DNA of 64,000 nucleotides, from NCBI GenBank assembly GCA_041862375.1, contig JBGVTE010000054.1:11463-75462 (forward strand). Reading direction: 5' to 3'. Shown here one piece after another: positions 45,228 through 52,991 of the stretch. The position numbers were made by a program, and so were the translations under genes. The notes under the pieces are model-generated. The model searched no databases. It was not told where the DNA came from and was given only the letters and a program-made list of their open reading frames with translations. The first letter of the stretch is position 1; every line of letters begins with the position of its first letter. Source of the DNA: WVZL01 sp041862375. Lineage in GTDB: Bacteria > Acidobacteriota > Aminicenantia > Aminicenantales > Aminicenantaceae.

Positions 45228-46621
45228 TAAAGAATGAAGCGGCTTAGATCTTGGTCTTCAATAATGTCTTTAAGCTGCTTTTGGACATATTTCATATCGA
45301 TTGTTATATTCTTTTTCTTTATGTCGGGAGCCATGAAGGAAATCTCTTCCATAACCTTCTCCATAATAGTATGAAGTCTTCTGGCTCCGATATTTTCGGC
45401 CTCTTCATTTACTCTCTCAGCAAGCTCAGCAATCTCCTCAACAGCATCATCGGTATATTCAACATCTACTCCTTCTGTTTCTAAAAGAGCTCTGTACTGC
45501 TTTATCAGAGCATTTTCAGGCTCGATCAGTATTTTAATGAAATCTTTCTTATTCAGAGAAGTGAGCTCTACTCTTATAGGAAACCTTCCCTGGAGTTCAG
45601 GGATGAGGTCGGATGGCTTTGAGACATGGAAAGCTCCGGCACCTATAAAGAGAATATGGTCTGTTCGTACTAAGCCATAACGGGTATTTACTGTTGTGCC
45701 TTCAATAATGGGAAGCAAATCTCTCTGAACTCCCTCTCTGCTTACTTCTGGACCATGTCCTGCTTCCCTGCCCGAAATTTTATCTACTTCATCCAGGAAA
45801 ATAATTCCCGAGTGCTCAACTCTTTCCACTGCCATTCGAGCAACTTGATCCATATCAATCAACTTTTTCTGCTCATCTTCCATGAGATATTCAATAGCAT
45901 CCTTCAATTTCATCTTTCGTCTTTTAGTTTTTCCTCCTAAGAAACCGGGAATTATTTCTTGAATTTGAATTCCTATCTCCTCAACGCCGGTATTCGAAAA
46001 AATTTCGAACGGAGGGCTCATCGTATCTTTAACTTCGATTTCTATTATCCTTTCATCCATAAGCCCGGCTCTTAACTGTTTTCTTAATTTTTCTCTTGTT
46101 TCCTGGAATTGTACGTGCTCATCTTTGTCCGAAAAATTCTCCCTCTTTTTTTGAAGTCGAGGAAGAAGGATATCTAATATTTTTTCTTCAACATTGCTCT
46201 TAGCTTTTTCCATAACTTCTTCCGTTTTCTCAGACTTCACCATATCGACGGAGATGCGTACCAAGTCTCTGATCATAGACTCAACGTCACGGCCTACATA
46301 TCCAACTTCAGTAAATTTGCTGGCTTCAATTTTTAGAAAAGGCGATGAGGTAAGCTTGGCAAGTCTTCGAGATATTTCGGTTTTTCCAACTCCAGTGGGG
46401 CCAATCATCAGAATATTCTTCGGAGCAACCTCGTCAGCAAGGTCAGGAGGAAGCTTTAACCTTCGGTATCTGTTTCGAAGAGCTATGGCCACAGCCTTCT
46501 TTGCAGCTTCCTGACCAATAATGTACTTATCCAACTCAGCCACAATCTCCCGAGGAGTAAGCTCTATATCGCTTAACTCTTGAGATATTTTATCTAACTT
46601 ATGCGGAAGCATAATAGCCAT
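45227..46621 (-). CDS. hslU: ATP-dependent protease ATPase subunit HslU
   Basis: 464 residues. AAA+ unfoldase of the HslVU (ClpYQ) protease. LTPREIVAELDKYIIGQEAAKKAVAIALRNRYRR, Walker A GPTGVGKTEISRRLA, the pore loop GYVGRDVESMIRDL and Walker B IIFLDEVDKISGRE are clear, as is the C-terminal ending DLSRFIL that inserts into HslV. GAGGA lies seven bases before the start, which abuts the hslV stop. An intermediate I-domain is present at about 120-240. Confidence 0.97.
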   Translation of the reverse strand: MAIMLPHKLDKISQELSDIELTPREIVAELDKYIIGQEAAKKAVAIALRNRYRRLKLPPDLADEVAPKNILMIGPTGVGKTEISRRLAKLTSSPFLKIEASKFTEVGYVGRDVESMIRDLVRISVDMVKSEKTEEVMEKAKSNVEEKILDILLPRLQKKRENFSDKDEHVQFQETREKLRKQLRAGLMDERIIEIEVKDTMSPPFEIFSNTGVEEIGIQIQEIIPGFLGGKTKRRKMKLKDAIEYLMEDEQKKLIDMDQVARMAVERVEHSGIIFLDEVDKISGREAGHGPEVSREGVQRDLLPIIEGTTVNTRYGLVRTDHILFIGAGAFHVSKPSDLIPELQGRFPIRVELTSLNKKDFIKILIEPENALIKQYRALLETEGVDVEYTDDAVEEIAELAERVNEEAENIGARRLHTIMEKVMEEISFMAPDIKKKNITIDMKYVQKQLKDIIEDQDLSRFIL

Positions 46622-47149
46622 TTAAAGTTCCTCAACCACAAATTGAGTATTAGTATAGACGCAAATGTTTGCACTTATTTCCAAAGCTTCTAATACAATC
46701 TCTTTAGCCTCCAGGTCACTGTACTTCATCAAGGCACGAGCAGCAGCAAGTGCAAAAGGACCTCCTGAACCGATGGCAATAATTCCATCATCTGGTTCAA
46801 CAACATCCCCTGTCCCTGAGATTAAAAAGGAAGAGTTGTTGTCTGCAACAATCAAGAGAGCTTCTAATCGCCGAAGGGCTCTATCCATCCGCCAATCCTT
46901 GGCCAACTCGATTGCTGCTCGGGAAAGATTGCCTCTATATTCCTCAAGTTTATTCTCGAACCTTGAAAACAAAGCAAAAGCATCAGAGGTAGAACCCGCA
47001 AATCCAGCCAAAATCCTGCCTTTATAAAGCTTTCTTATTTTCTTGGCTGTTTGCTTAAGAATAGTCTCTCCCATTGAAACTTGACCATCACTACCTATAG
47101 CGATTTTATCATTTCGGCGTACACAAATTACTGTTGTTTTTTTAATCAT
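46622..47149 (-). CDS. hslV: ATP-dependent protease proteolytic subunit HslV
   Basis: 175 residues. The four-residue propeptide MIKK precedes the mature N-terminal threonine nucleophile in TTVICVRRNDKIAIGSDGQVSMG. AGFAGSTSDAFALFSRFE and IAIGSGGPFALAAARALM are conserved. It forms the proteolytic double ring of HslVU. It heads the hslV-hslU-lipoprotein-FAH transcript. A TATAAT at 47167-47172 on the minus strand, 17 bases upstream of the start codon, may be its -10 box. Confidence 0.97.
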   Translation of the reverse strand: MIKKTTVICVRRNDKIAIGSDGQVSMGETILKQTAKKIRKLYKGRILAGFAGSTSDAFALFSRFENKLEEYRGNLSRAAIELAKDWRMDRALRRLEALLIVADNNSSFLISGTGDVVEPDDGIIAIGSGGPFALAAARALMKYSDLEAKEIVLEALEISANICVYTNTQFVVEEL

Positions 47150-47794
47150 CGGATCATCATTCTTGTATTATAATCATAATTTATACTCAAAAATAAGTAA
47201 AGAGAGAAAAAGGGAACGGTTCTGTTTTTTCAATCTTCCTTAAATTTTATATTGACTCTTATTTAGGATAATAGATATCAAAATAGCGAAGGTCAAGTTA
47301 AAAAGAAAAAAAATAAAACCGTGCTGTGAAAGACTTTATTTGGGGGAATGATCAGTAACTGCGGAAACCTATTTGAAGATCAACTGAACAATCCCAGAAT
47401 CAGGAGAAGTATTAAAATCACGATTTCAATGATGTGTTTCATTGAACCCTCCTTTTTTCAGACGAGGATGGTTAGATTCCCTTCCCCTGCTTAAAATCAG
47501 ATGATGCTGGTTTTTTATCATCTCTAGCACCACTTTACTTAGCTATTATTTCCCTCGCCAGATATGGAGCATTTTTTGTGCCAAAAAAGAAAAAAATATA
47601 TCTTATTACATATCAGGCAGTTAGGGTGTATAGAAATCGGAGCAGGGATATAAAAATTTTTTTACAGTAGTAAAGTTTTTTTACACTGTTGAGTAAAGCT
47701 ATAGACGGAATTTATGAGAGTTGTATGAAGGGTGATACCCGGGGGAAAGATTAATAAATAAGAATAAAATCTGGATGGATGATGAAGTTAGATT
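47150..47794. other. Long intergenic region around a tiny ORF
   Basis: 645 bases between hslV and the TPR/TonB gene. It holds the 20-codon ORF at 47380-47442 and an imperfect tandem repeat at 47657-47698 (two copies of a T7-ACA...TAAAG unit). An AT-rich hairpin at 47762-47800 marks the end of the signalling operon. No larger gene is seen. Confidence 0.6.
47380..47442 (-). CDS. 20-residue hydrophobic membrane peptide ORF
   Basis: Encodes MKHIIEIVILILLLILGLFS and stops at TGA. AAAAAAGGAGGGTTCA directly precedes the ATG, a near-perfect Shine-Dalgarno at ideal spacing and among the strongest in the window. The whole peptide from residue 4 to 19 is one hydrophobic helix, like small bacterial single-span regulators or type I toxins. 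It stands alone between hslV and the kinase operon. Translation is inferred only. Confidence 0.5.
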   Translation of the reverse strand: MKHIIEIVILILLLILGLFS

Positions 47795-47800
47795 TTATTC
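47762..47800. terminator. AT-rich hairpin at the end of the kinase/TPR/TonB operon
   Basis: GAATAAAATCT (47762-47772) pairs perfectly with AGATTTTATTC (47790-47800) around 17 bases, overlapping the stop codon of the TonB-domain gene. Six T follow on the plus strand and a T-rich tract on the minus strand, so it might work in either direction, though the stem is weak. Confidence 0.35.
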
Positions 47801-48523
47801 TTTTTTGAAGACAATTGTCACTGGTTTCCAGACTTTCACTTTCTTTCCCTCTTTAATGGCTGGTCTAAATTTCCACTGCTCGACAGCTTTTTGGGCAGCT
47901 CTATTAAATCCATAGGGACCTTTAATTCCTTGAAGAATTTCGGTTTTTATCACATCGCCTGTCTCCGAAATCAATGCATTGACAATTACTTTTCCTTCTG
48001 CTCTTGTTCTTAAGGCTACCGGGGGATATGTCGGGGAAACTTTTTTTACAAGCACTGGAGGAGTGTCTGCTAAGCTGATTGATATTAAATCGCCTTCTTT
48101 GACGGTCTGAGATGCTTTTTTCTCGGTTTTCATCCCAGCTTCAGGCTTGGATTTTTCCTGGTTGAATATTCGAACAAAGCCTGTGGGGAAGTACCGCTCA
48201 TCGATTGCTTTATCTGGCTGAATCTCAAAGAGCTTCTGGAGATAATTTTTTGCTTTGGCAGCCTGGCCGTCAGCATAGTATCCCAAGGAGAGATTGAAGT
48301 AAATTTCCGAGAACTCTCTGTTTGACTGAGCTTCGGTTAGTCCCTCCAGGAACCGTATTATCGCTTCCTTGTACTCACCATTTTCGTACAGGTCTTTTCC
48401 TTCCTGAATGAGCTTCTCAACTTTACTCTGCCCTGAGGTTTCCTGGGAAGGCAAGGTTTCTGCGGATATGAGGTAGATAGATAGAAAAATGATGAGGGAG
48501 AAAGTGTGTCTTGAAGTATTCAT
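47795..48523 (-). CDS. Exported TPR protein with TonB C-terminal domain
   Basis: 242 residues. Signal peptide (about 1-27), TPR-like helices with GKDLYENGEYKEAIIRFLEGL and IYFNLSLGYYADGQAAKAKNYLQKLF (about 32-110), a linker, then a TonB_C domain with VKKVSPTYPPVALRTRAEGKVIVNALISETGDVIKTEIL and AVEQWKFRPAIKEGKKV. There is no ordinary N-terminal TonB anchor or Pro-rich span, so it may be a periplasmic adaptor rather than an ExbBD-driven transducer. Its N-terminal half is a paralogue of the next upstream gene. Start and preceding stop overlap (ATGA). Confidence 0.85.
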   Translation of the reverse strand: MNTSRHTFSLIIFLSIYLISAETLPSQETSGQSKVEKLIQEGKDLYENGEYKEAIIRFLEGLTEAQSNREFSEIYFNLSLGYYADGQAAKAKNYLQKLFEIQPDKAIDERYFPTGFVRIFNQEKSKPEAGMKTEKKASQTVKEGDLISISLADTPPVLVKKVSPTYPPVALRTRAEGKVIVNALISETGDVIKTEILQGIKGPYGFNRAAQKAVEQWKFRPAIKEGKKVKVWKPVTIVFKKE

Positions 48524-49170
48524 TCAAACTTATGATTAATTTCCTTTGTCTCTCCTTTTGCTACTGTTACTTCCATGGCATGTCTTTTGTTCAGCCGGGT
48601 AGCGACAAATGTAATCGTATGCTTTCCAACTTTTAATCCGACTTTTAGAGGAGGAGGCACTTCTCTGATTATTCTGCCGTCAATTTCGATTTCTGCGTAG
48701 GGAAAGGCTTTTATCACTAGCCAGCCTGTCCCTGTCTCTTGCGCTTTGGCTTCTTCCTCTTTTTTTCTCTTTTCTTCTCTTTCAATTTTTGCTTCCTGTT
48801 TTGCCCTGTTGAATATTCCGACATAACCCAAGGGGAAGTACCGCTCATCGATAGCTCTTTCGGGCTCAATTCCAAAGAGCTTCTTGAGATAATTTTTCGC
48901 TTTGTCAGCCTGGCCGTCAGCATAGTATGCCAGGGAGAGATTGAAATAGATTTCAGTAAAGTCTTTGTCTGAACGAGCTTCGGTTAGTGCCTCTAAGAAC
49001 TGTATTATCGCCTCTTTATACTCTCCGGTTTCGTATAATTCTTTTCCTGCTTTTATTAGCTGCTCAGCTTTGCTCTGGGCTGCATTTGTTTTCTGAGGCA
49101 GGACTCCCAATGAGACAAGACAAAGAGAAGCAAAAATGATGATAGAAAAAATATGTTTTGAAGTATTCAT
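48520..49170 (-). CDS. Exported TPR protein with C-terminal PEGA domain
   Basis: 216 residues: signal peptide, two TPR-like motifs (about 35-110), a Lys/Glu-rich linker (EEKRKKEEEAKAQ) and a C-terminal PEGA domain starting GTGWLVIKAFPYAEIEIDG. That last domain of about 70 residues is nearly identical to the last domain of the kinase encoded just upstream, pointing to recent duplication. The N-terminal half matches the following TPR/TonB protein. So this gene looks like a mosaic of its two neighbours. Overlaps both by four bases. Confidence 0.85.
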   Translation of the reverse strand: MNTSKHIFSIIIFASLCLVSLGVLPQKTNAAQSKAEQLIKAGKELYETGEYKEAIIQFLEALTEARSDKDFTEIYFNLSLAYYADGQADKAKNYLKKLFGIEPERAIDERYFPLGYVGIFNRAKQEAKIEREEKRKKEEEAKAQETGTGWLVIKAFPYAEIEIDGRIIREVPPPLKVGLKVGKHTITFVATRLNKRHAMEVTVAKGETKEINHKFE

Positions 49171-51233
49171 TGGAATCTATGAATGATTTCTTTTTCTTCC
49201 CCTTTTATGACGGTTACTTCCATAGTATGCGTCTTATTGAGCCGGGAAGCAATAAATCTAACTGTATGTTTTCCAGCTTTCAGTCCGACTTTTAGAGGAG
49301 GAGGCACTTCTCTGACTCTCTTGCCGTCAATTTCGATTTCTGCGTAAGGAAAGGCTTTTATCACTAGCCAGCCTGTCCCTGTCTCTTCAGCCTTGGGTGC
49401 TTCTCTTCCTGCAGTTTTGGACGCGGAGAGATATTTGAATTTATAGTGAACTTTCTTTGTTTCGCTTGCTCCAACGGTTTCTACTAATTCTTCGGTAATT
49501 GTTTTTTCTGCGTAATCCTTTAAGATGAAAGTGAGCCTGTGTTTTCCTTCGGTGACCCGGACATTTCTCGCAGGAGGAACCGATTCTCCCGGCTTGCCGA
49601 TTAGCTTCCCGTCAATCTTTACCTCTGCATAGGGATAGGCGCTTATCCTGAACCATCCGTATCCTGCTTTTTGGAGCTGGTATGTCTTCGAAAAATCCGA
49701 GTTAATCACAAGGTCTTCCTGTATTGTTTTGTATCCTTCCTTCTCGATTCTAAGCTTGTACCGGCTTTTTTCAGGGACTTTCCGAGAGAAGGTGCTCCCT
49801 ACTAATGAGTCATTGATATAAATTTTTGCCTTCGCAGGAATTGTTGAAATCCTTAACGTTAATTTTCCGGGCATTTTTGCGAGAGTAAAGTTTTTTTCTA
49901 TAGTTTTATCAGCGATTATCTCGATCTGATCACTCTTCTCTTCATAACCAAGCTTGGTGATTCGAAGACTGTATTTGCCGGGATCAAGGGATAGGGTAAG
50001 GGGTATTTCCCCGCGATGATTCTCGTCTAAATACACTGCTGCTCCAGGGGGATCAGATTTAACGATTAGTGTTCCCTGCTTAGCAATGGGAGCGGATACG
50101 GGCAATGAAGTCTCTTGAGATTTTAACATGGGGAGAACACGCCAGATTATCAATCCGATGCCAACAGCAGCAATACATACTAAAGCAGGGATGAGAAGTT
50201 TTTTCAGTTTAAACTGTACGGTTATTTCTCTTGAAGTGATGGGCTTTCTCTTGGGGAGAAGCCTTTCTGTTGTAGGAATCCCCTTCTCTAACTTGGCTAG
50301 TTCATTCAACACTTCATCTGCCGTCTGAAAGCGTTGCTCTCTGTCTTTCTCCAAGCAGCTCAGTATCAAGCGGCTGAGGGCATCAGGAATCTGGTCATTG
50401 TATGTTTTGGGTTCAGGAGGTTCTTCGGTCTTATGCTTCATAGCTATGCCTAAGGGCGTTTCTCCTTCAAAGGGCACCCTTCCTGTTACCATTTCAAAGA
50501 GAATTACTCCCAATGAATATAGATCAGAACGCTGGTCTACATCCTTCATTTCCGCCTGTTCAGGAGACATGTACTCTGGCGTGCCAATCATTACTCCAGT
50601 TCTCGTTATTCCCTTTGCCCTGAGGGAGCGGGCGATTCCAAAATCCATGATACGAGCATTTCCCTCTTTATCTATCATGATATTCTGAGGCTTTAAATCG
50701 CGGTGCACAATCCCGAGATGGTGGGCTTCCCTCAGTCCCTCACAGATCTGTTTGGCTATGAAAATTGTCTTTCCAGCGCTTAACTGGCCTATCATCTTAA
50801 TCATGCTCTTCAAATCTTCACCGCGCACGTATTCCATGGTGATGTAGTAGGTGTCTTCCTCTTTGCTGAGGTGATACATACGGCACACATTCTTGTGGGA
50901 AATCTTCCGGGCAGTTTTTAACTCGTTCCGGAAGCGCTTGATTGTTTTTTCATCAGAAGCGATTTCAGGATTCAGGAGTTTTAAAGCTACCTTCTCCTCC
51001 AGCTCCTGGTCGAGAACCTTGTATACTTTTCCCATGCCCCCCTTTCCCAGCTCTTCGATGATCTGGTAGCGCTCGGAAAAGGTTGTTCCGATTTCTAATC
51101 GCCTCTTTGGAGCAGCTCGGAAAGTCTTTGTTTTCGGAAGTGGAGCTTTCCTTGCTGGAATGAGCTTTTCGCCACAGCTGCTGCAGAACTGGCTCTCGGA
51201 GGGATTTTCAGAGTTGCATTCGGGGCATTTCAT
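49167..51233 (-). CDS. Transmembrane Ser/Thr protein kinase with zinc ribbon and four PEGA domains
   Basis: 688 residues. An N-terminal zinc ribbon (CPEC...FCSSC, residues 3-20) precedes a Hanks-type kinase domain (about 55-315) with Gly loop ELGKGGMGKVY, VALK lysine, HRDLKPQN (177-184), DFG (197-199) and GTPEYMSPE. A juxtamembrane segment and one transmembrane span (about 345-367) lead to four extracytoplasmic PEGA domains (about 387-688). All catalytic residues are present. It probably senses envelope conditions through PEGA and signals inside by phosphorylation. It leads a three-gene operon with overlapping starts and is closely related to the kinase at 58.2-61.3 kb. Confidence 0.92.
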   Translation of the reverse strand: MKCPECNSENPSESQFCSSCGEKLIPARKAPLPKTKTFRAAPKRRLEIGTTFSERYQIIEELGKGGMGKVYKVLDQELEEKVALKLLNPEIASDEKTIKRFRNELKTARKISHKNVCRMYHLSKEEDTYYITMEYVRGEDLKSMIKMIGQLSAGKTIFIAKQICEGLREAHHLGIVHRDLKPQNIMIDKEGNARIMDFGIARSLRAKGITRTGVMIGTPEYMSPEQAEMKDVDQRSDLYSLGVILFEMVTGRVPFEGETPLGIAMKHKTEEPPEPKTYNDQIPDALSRLILSCLEKDREQRFQTADEVLNELAKLEKGIPTTERLLPKRKPITSREITVQFKLKKLLIPALVCIAAVGIGLIIWRVLPMLKSQETSLPVSAPIAKQGTLIVKSDPPGAAVYLDENHRGEIPLTLSLDPGKYSLRITKLGYEEKSDQIEIIADKTIEKNFTLAKMPGKLTLRISTIPAKAKIYINDSLVGSTFSRKVPEKSRYKLRIEKEGYKTIQEDLVINSDFSKTYQLQKAGYGWFRISAYPYAEVKIDGKLIGKPGESVPPARNVRVTEGKHRLTFILKDYAEKTITEELVETVGASETKKVHYKFKYLSASKTAGREAPKAEETGTGWLVIKAFPYAEIEIDGKRVREVPPPLKVGLKAGKHTVRFIASRLNKTHTMEVTVIKGEEKEIIHRFQ

Positions 51234-51261
51234 GACGAATTATTTCCGTTTTTTTACATAT

Positions 51262-51290
51262 ACAATAATGATTAATGATAAAAAAGTCAA
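51262..51290 (-). promoter_or_regulatory. Predicted promoter of the PEGA kinase operon
   Basis: Minus strand TTGACT (51285-51290), 17 bases, TATTGT (51262-51267), about 30 bases before the start codon. It resembles the promoter of the second kinase. Confidence 0.45.
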
Positions 51291-51415
51291 ATAGCCGGCA
51301 ATCCTTCGTAAGTATCTTTTTTCCCATTATGAGAATTAAAGTAGTCATCAGTGATAGGTATGCGGTTTTAAGACAAGCTCACTTTGTCCCAGAGCATTTG
51401 ACCCTGAAGAAAATG

Positions 51416-51443
51416 TTGACTTCTACCCTGTTTAACATATACT
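51416..51443 (+). promoter_or_regulatory. Predicted promoter of the DUF6599-like gene
   Basis: TTGACT (51416-51421), 16 bases, TATACT (51438-51443), giving a 5' leader of about 80 bases before the ATG at 51529. Confidence 0.5.
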
Positions 51444-51528
51444 AATTGAAGCTGTTTTACCCAGGAAAGAGGTAAGAATGAAAGAAGATGCTATTTTGAC
51501 AATAATTTAATCTAGGCTAAGGCAAGAG

Positions 51529-52455
51529 ATGTCGAAGAAAGTGGTCACTTTAGGTTCTGTACTCGTTTTCTCTTTTCTGCTTTCCCTTTCTATTTACTTA
51601 TTCTGTAATGAAACTCCGGGAGATATTCTCCCCGGACATCGAGAAATTGGGGCCTGGGAGAGAAGAGAAGAACCCGAATATTATAATGGGGACGAGCTAT
51701 TCGGCTACATAGATGGTGGCGCAGAGATTTTCCTCCAGTATGGGTTCAAGGAACTTTACCTCAGCCGCTACACATTAACTACCGAAGGAAAAGAGAAAGA
51801 GATTACCTTAGAAGTTTACAGAATGGAATCTCCCGCTGATGCCTTCGGGATATTCTCCGGGAAAAGGGAAGGGGATGAGGAAGTATCACAGCGCATCGAT
51901 GCTTTAAACTGGAAGAGCGAGACTCAGATAAGCCTGGTCAAGGCTGAGTATTTCGTCAATATCGTTGGTTTTGACTGCGAGGAAAAAGAACTTGAGGAGT
52001 TTTCAGCCTTTGTTGCCCGGAGAATTAGAGGAAAAGTTGAGCTTCCTCCGGAGCTATCACTGCTTCCTTCACGGAATCTGCGCCCCGGGAGCGAAACATA
52101 CATAAAAGGTCACGTTCAGGCTTCGACAGAATCGGTTCTCCTGGAAGAGGATTTCTGGGAGTTTAAGGGAAAGGCCAGAGCTGTATGCGCCAAGTATGGC
52201 CCTTCAAACTCAAAGCTTGTCATCATTGATTTTAAAGAGAAAAAAAGAAACCTTACGGAAAAAGTAAAGAAGCTGTTCAAAGAATACCTGAATGATGTTG
52301 TGGTTAAAGAAAGAATAATCCAGGCAGAAAATGCCTTGGGATACTTCTTCCTTTTCAAGCATGAAGGAGATAAGGCTGTGCTCATAACTGGGGCAAGGGA
52401 TTTGGGAATCGCTGCTTTACTCCTCAGAGACGCTCTGGAAAGAATAAAAAAATAA
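51529..52455 (+). CDS. Exported protein resembling DUF6599
   Basis: 308 residues. A hydrophobic N-terminus (about 5-27) is a signal peptide or anchor; no clear lipobox motif except the FCNE that follows. The mature part begins LPGHREIGAWERREEPEYYNGDELFGYIDGGAEIFLQYGF, the pattern I associate with DUF6599 proteins. EVYRMESPADAFGIFSGKR and FFLFKHEGDKAVLITGARD also recur there. Function is unknown. It is the only rightward gene of the accessory region and diverges from the kinase operon. Confidence 0.7.
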   Translation: MSKKVVTLGSVLVFSFLLSLSIYLFCNETPGDILPGHREIGAWERREEPEYYNGDELFGYIDGGAEIFLQYGFKELYLSRYTLTTEGKEKEITLEVYRMESPADAFGIFSGKREGDEEVSQRIDALNWKSETQISLVKAEYFVNIVGFDCEEKELEEFSAFVARRIRGKVELPPELSLLPSRNLRPGSETYIKGHVQASTESVLLEEDFWEFKGKARAVCAKYGPSNSKLVIIDFKEKKRNLTEKVKKLFKEYLNDVVVKERIIQAENALGYFFLFKHEGDKAVLITGARDLGIAALLLRDALERIKK

Positions 52456-52523
52456 TCTACAGGCAAAGCTTTGAATACTTTATAAAGAGTCTAGGGAGAA
52501 TAAGCAAAGGCGAGCAGAACTGT

Positions 52524-52880
52524 TCAGAATGGGAATCCAGAATCTCCTCTTTTTAAATACAAAACTATCATTCTCGAAACCATGAAAATAATTCCACTGG
52601 CCAAAGCCATGCAGTAAAGGGTGAGAAATATCGTGTTTAACAATGACATTTTTTTGGAAATGGCTTGAGGAAACAGAAGATCGAAAATCGTTTTTCCAAA
52701 AAGGATAAGCATAATTGCAATTCCCACGGCAGACCGGTATAAGTATTCTTTTGCATTTTTTATATTTACAGAATCTAGAATTATTAAGGGGTAAAGCAGC
52801 CAGGCTGTTATTAACCACAAAATGAGTACAAATCCGACTTTTGTTCCCTTCCTGAACACCGAAGACTTTGCTCTTTCCAT
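52524..52880 (-). CDS. Hypothetical membrane protein with three spans
   Basis: 118 residues with three hydrophobic segments (VGFVLILWLITAWLLYPLII, SAVGIAIMLILFGKTIFDLLF and LNTIFLTLYCMALASGIIFMV). No family is recognised. There is no obvious ribosome binding site before the ATG, which lies 51 bases after a decayed kinase start. A longer overlapping frame (52480-52920, same strand) is low-complexity and basic and is judged a shadow. It might be a relic of what replaced the lost kinase. Confidence 0.5.
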   Translation of the reverse strand: MERAKSSVFRKGTKVGFVLILWLITAWLLYPLIILDSVNIKNAKEYLYRSAVGIAIMLILFGKTIFDLLFPQAISKKMSLLNTIFLTLYCMALASGIIFMVSRMIVLYLKRGDSGFPF

Positions 52881-52931
52881 TTTTTAATTTTATTTTGCTT
52901 TTTTTAATCTCTGTGTGCAAGTTTAATCATC

Positions 52932-52991
52932 CTACTCAACGAAGAAGCGGGAAGTATGAGAATTATCTGACTGACATTTAGGGCATTTCAT
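52932..52991 (-). pseudogene. Fossil start of a zinc-ribbon kinase gene (A)
   Basis: The 19-codon frame MKCPKCQSDNSHTSRFFVE ends in TAG. It matches the kinase start (KCHKCQSENPDTSRFCAEC) with the second Cys pair destroyed. The ATG overlaps the stop of the BNR gene (ATGA), as a coupled downstream gene would. The kinase domain itself is gone. It could alternatively be a functional micro-ORF, but the lost Cys argues for decay. Confidence 0.6.

Noticed and set aside
52480..52920. 146-codon minus-strand frame
   Set aside because: Shadow of the 118-residue membrane protein in another frame; basic, with no export signal or domain.
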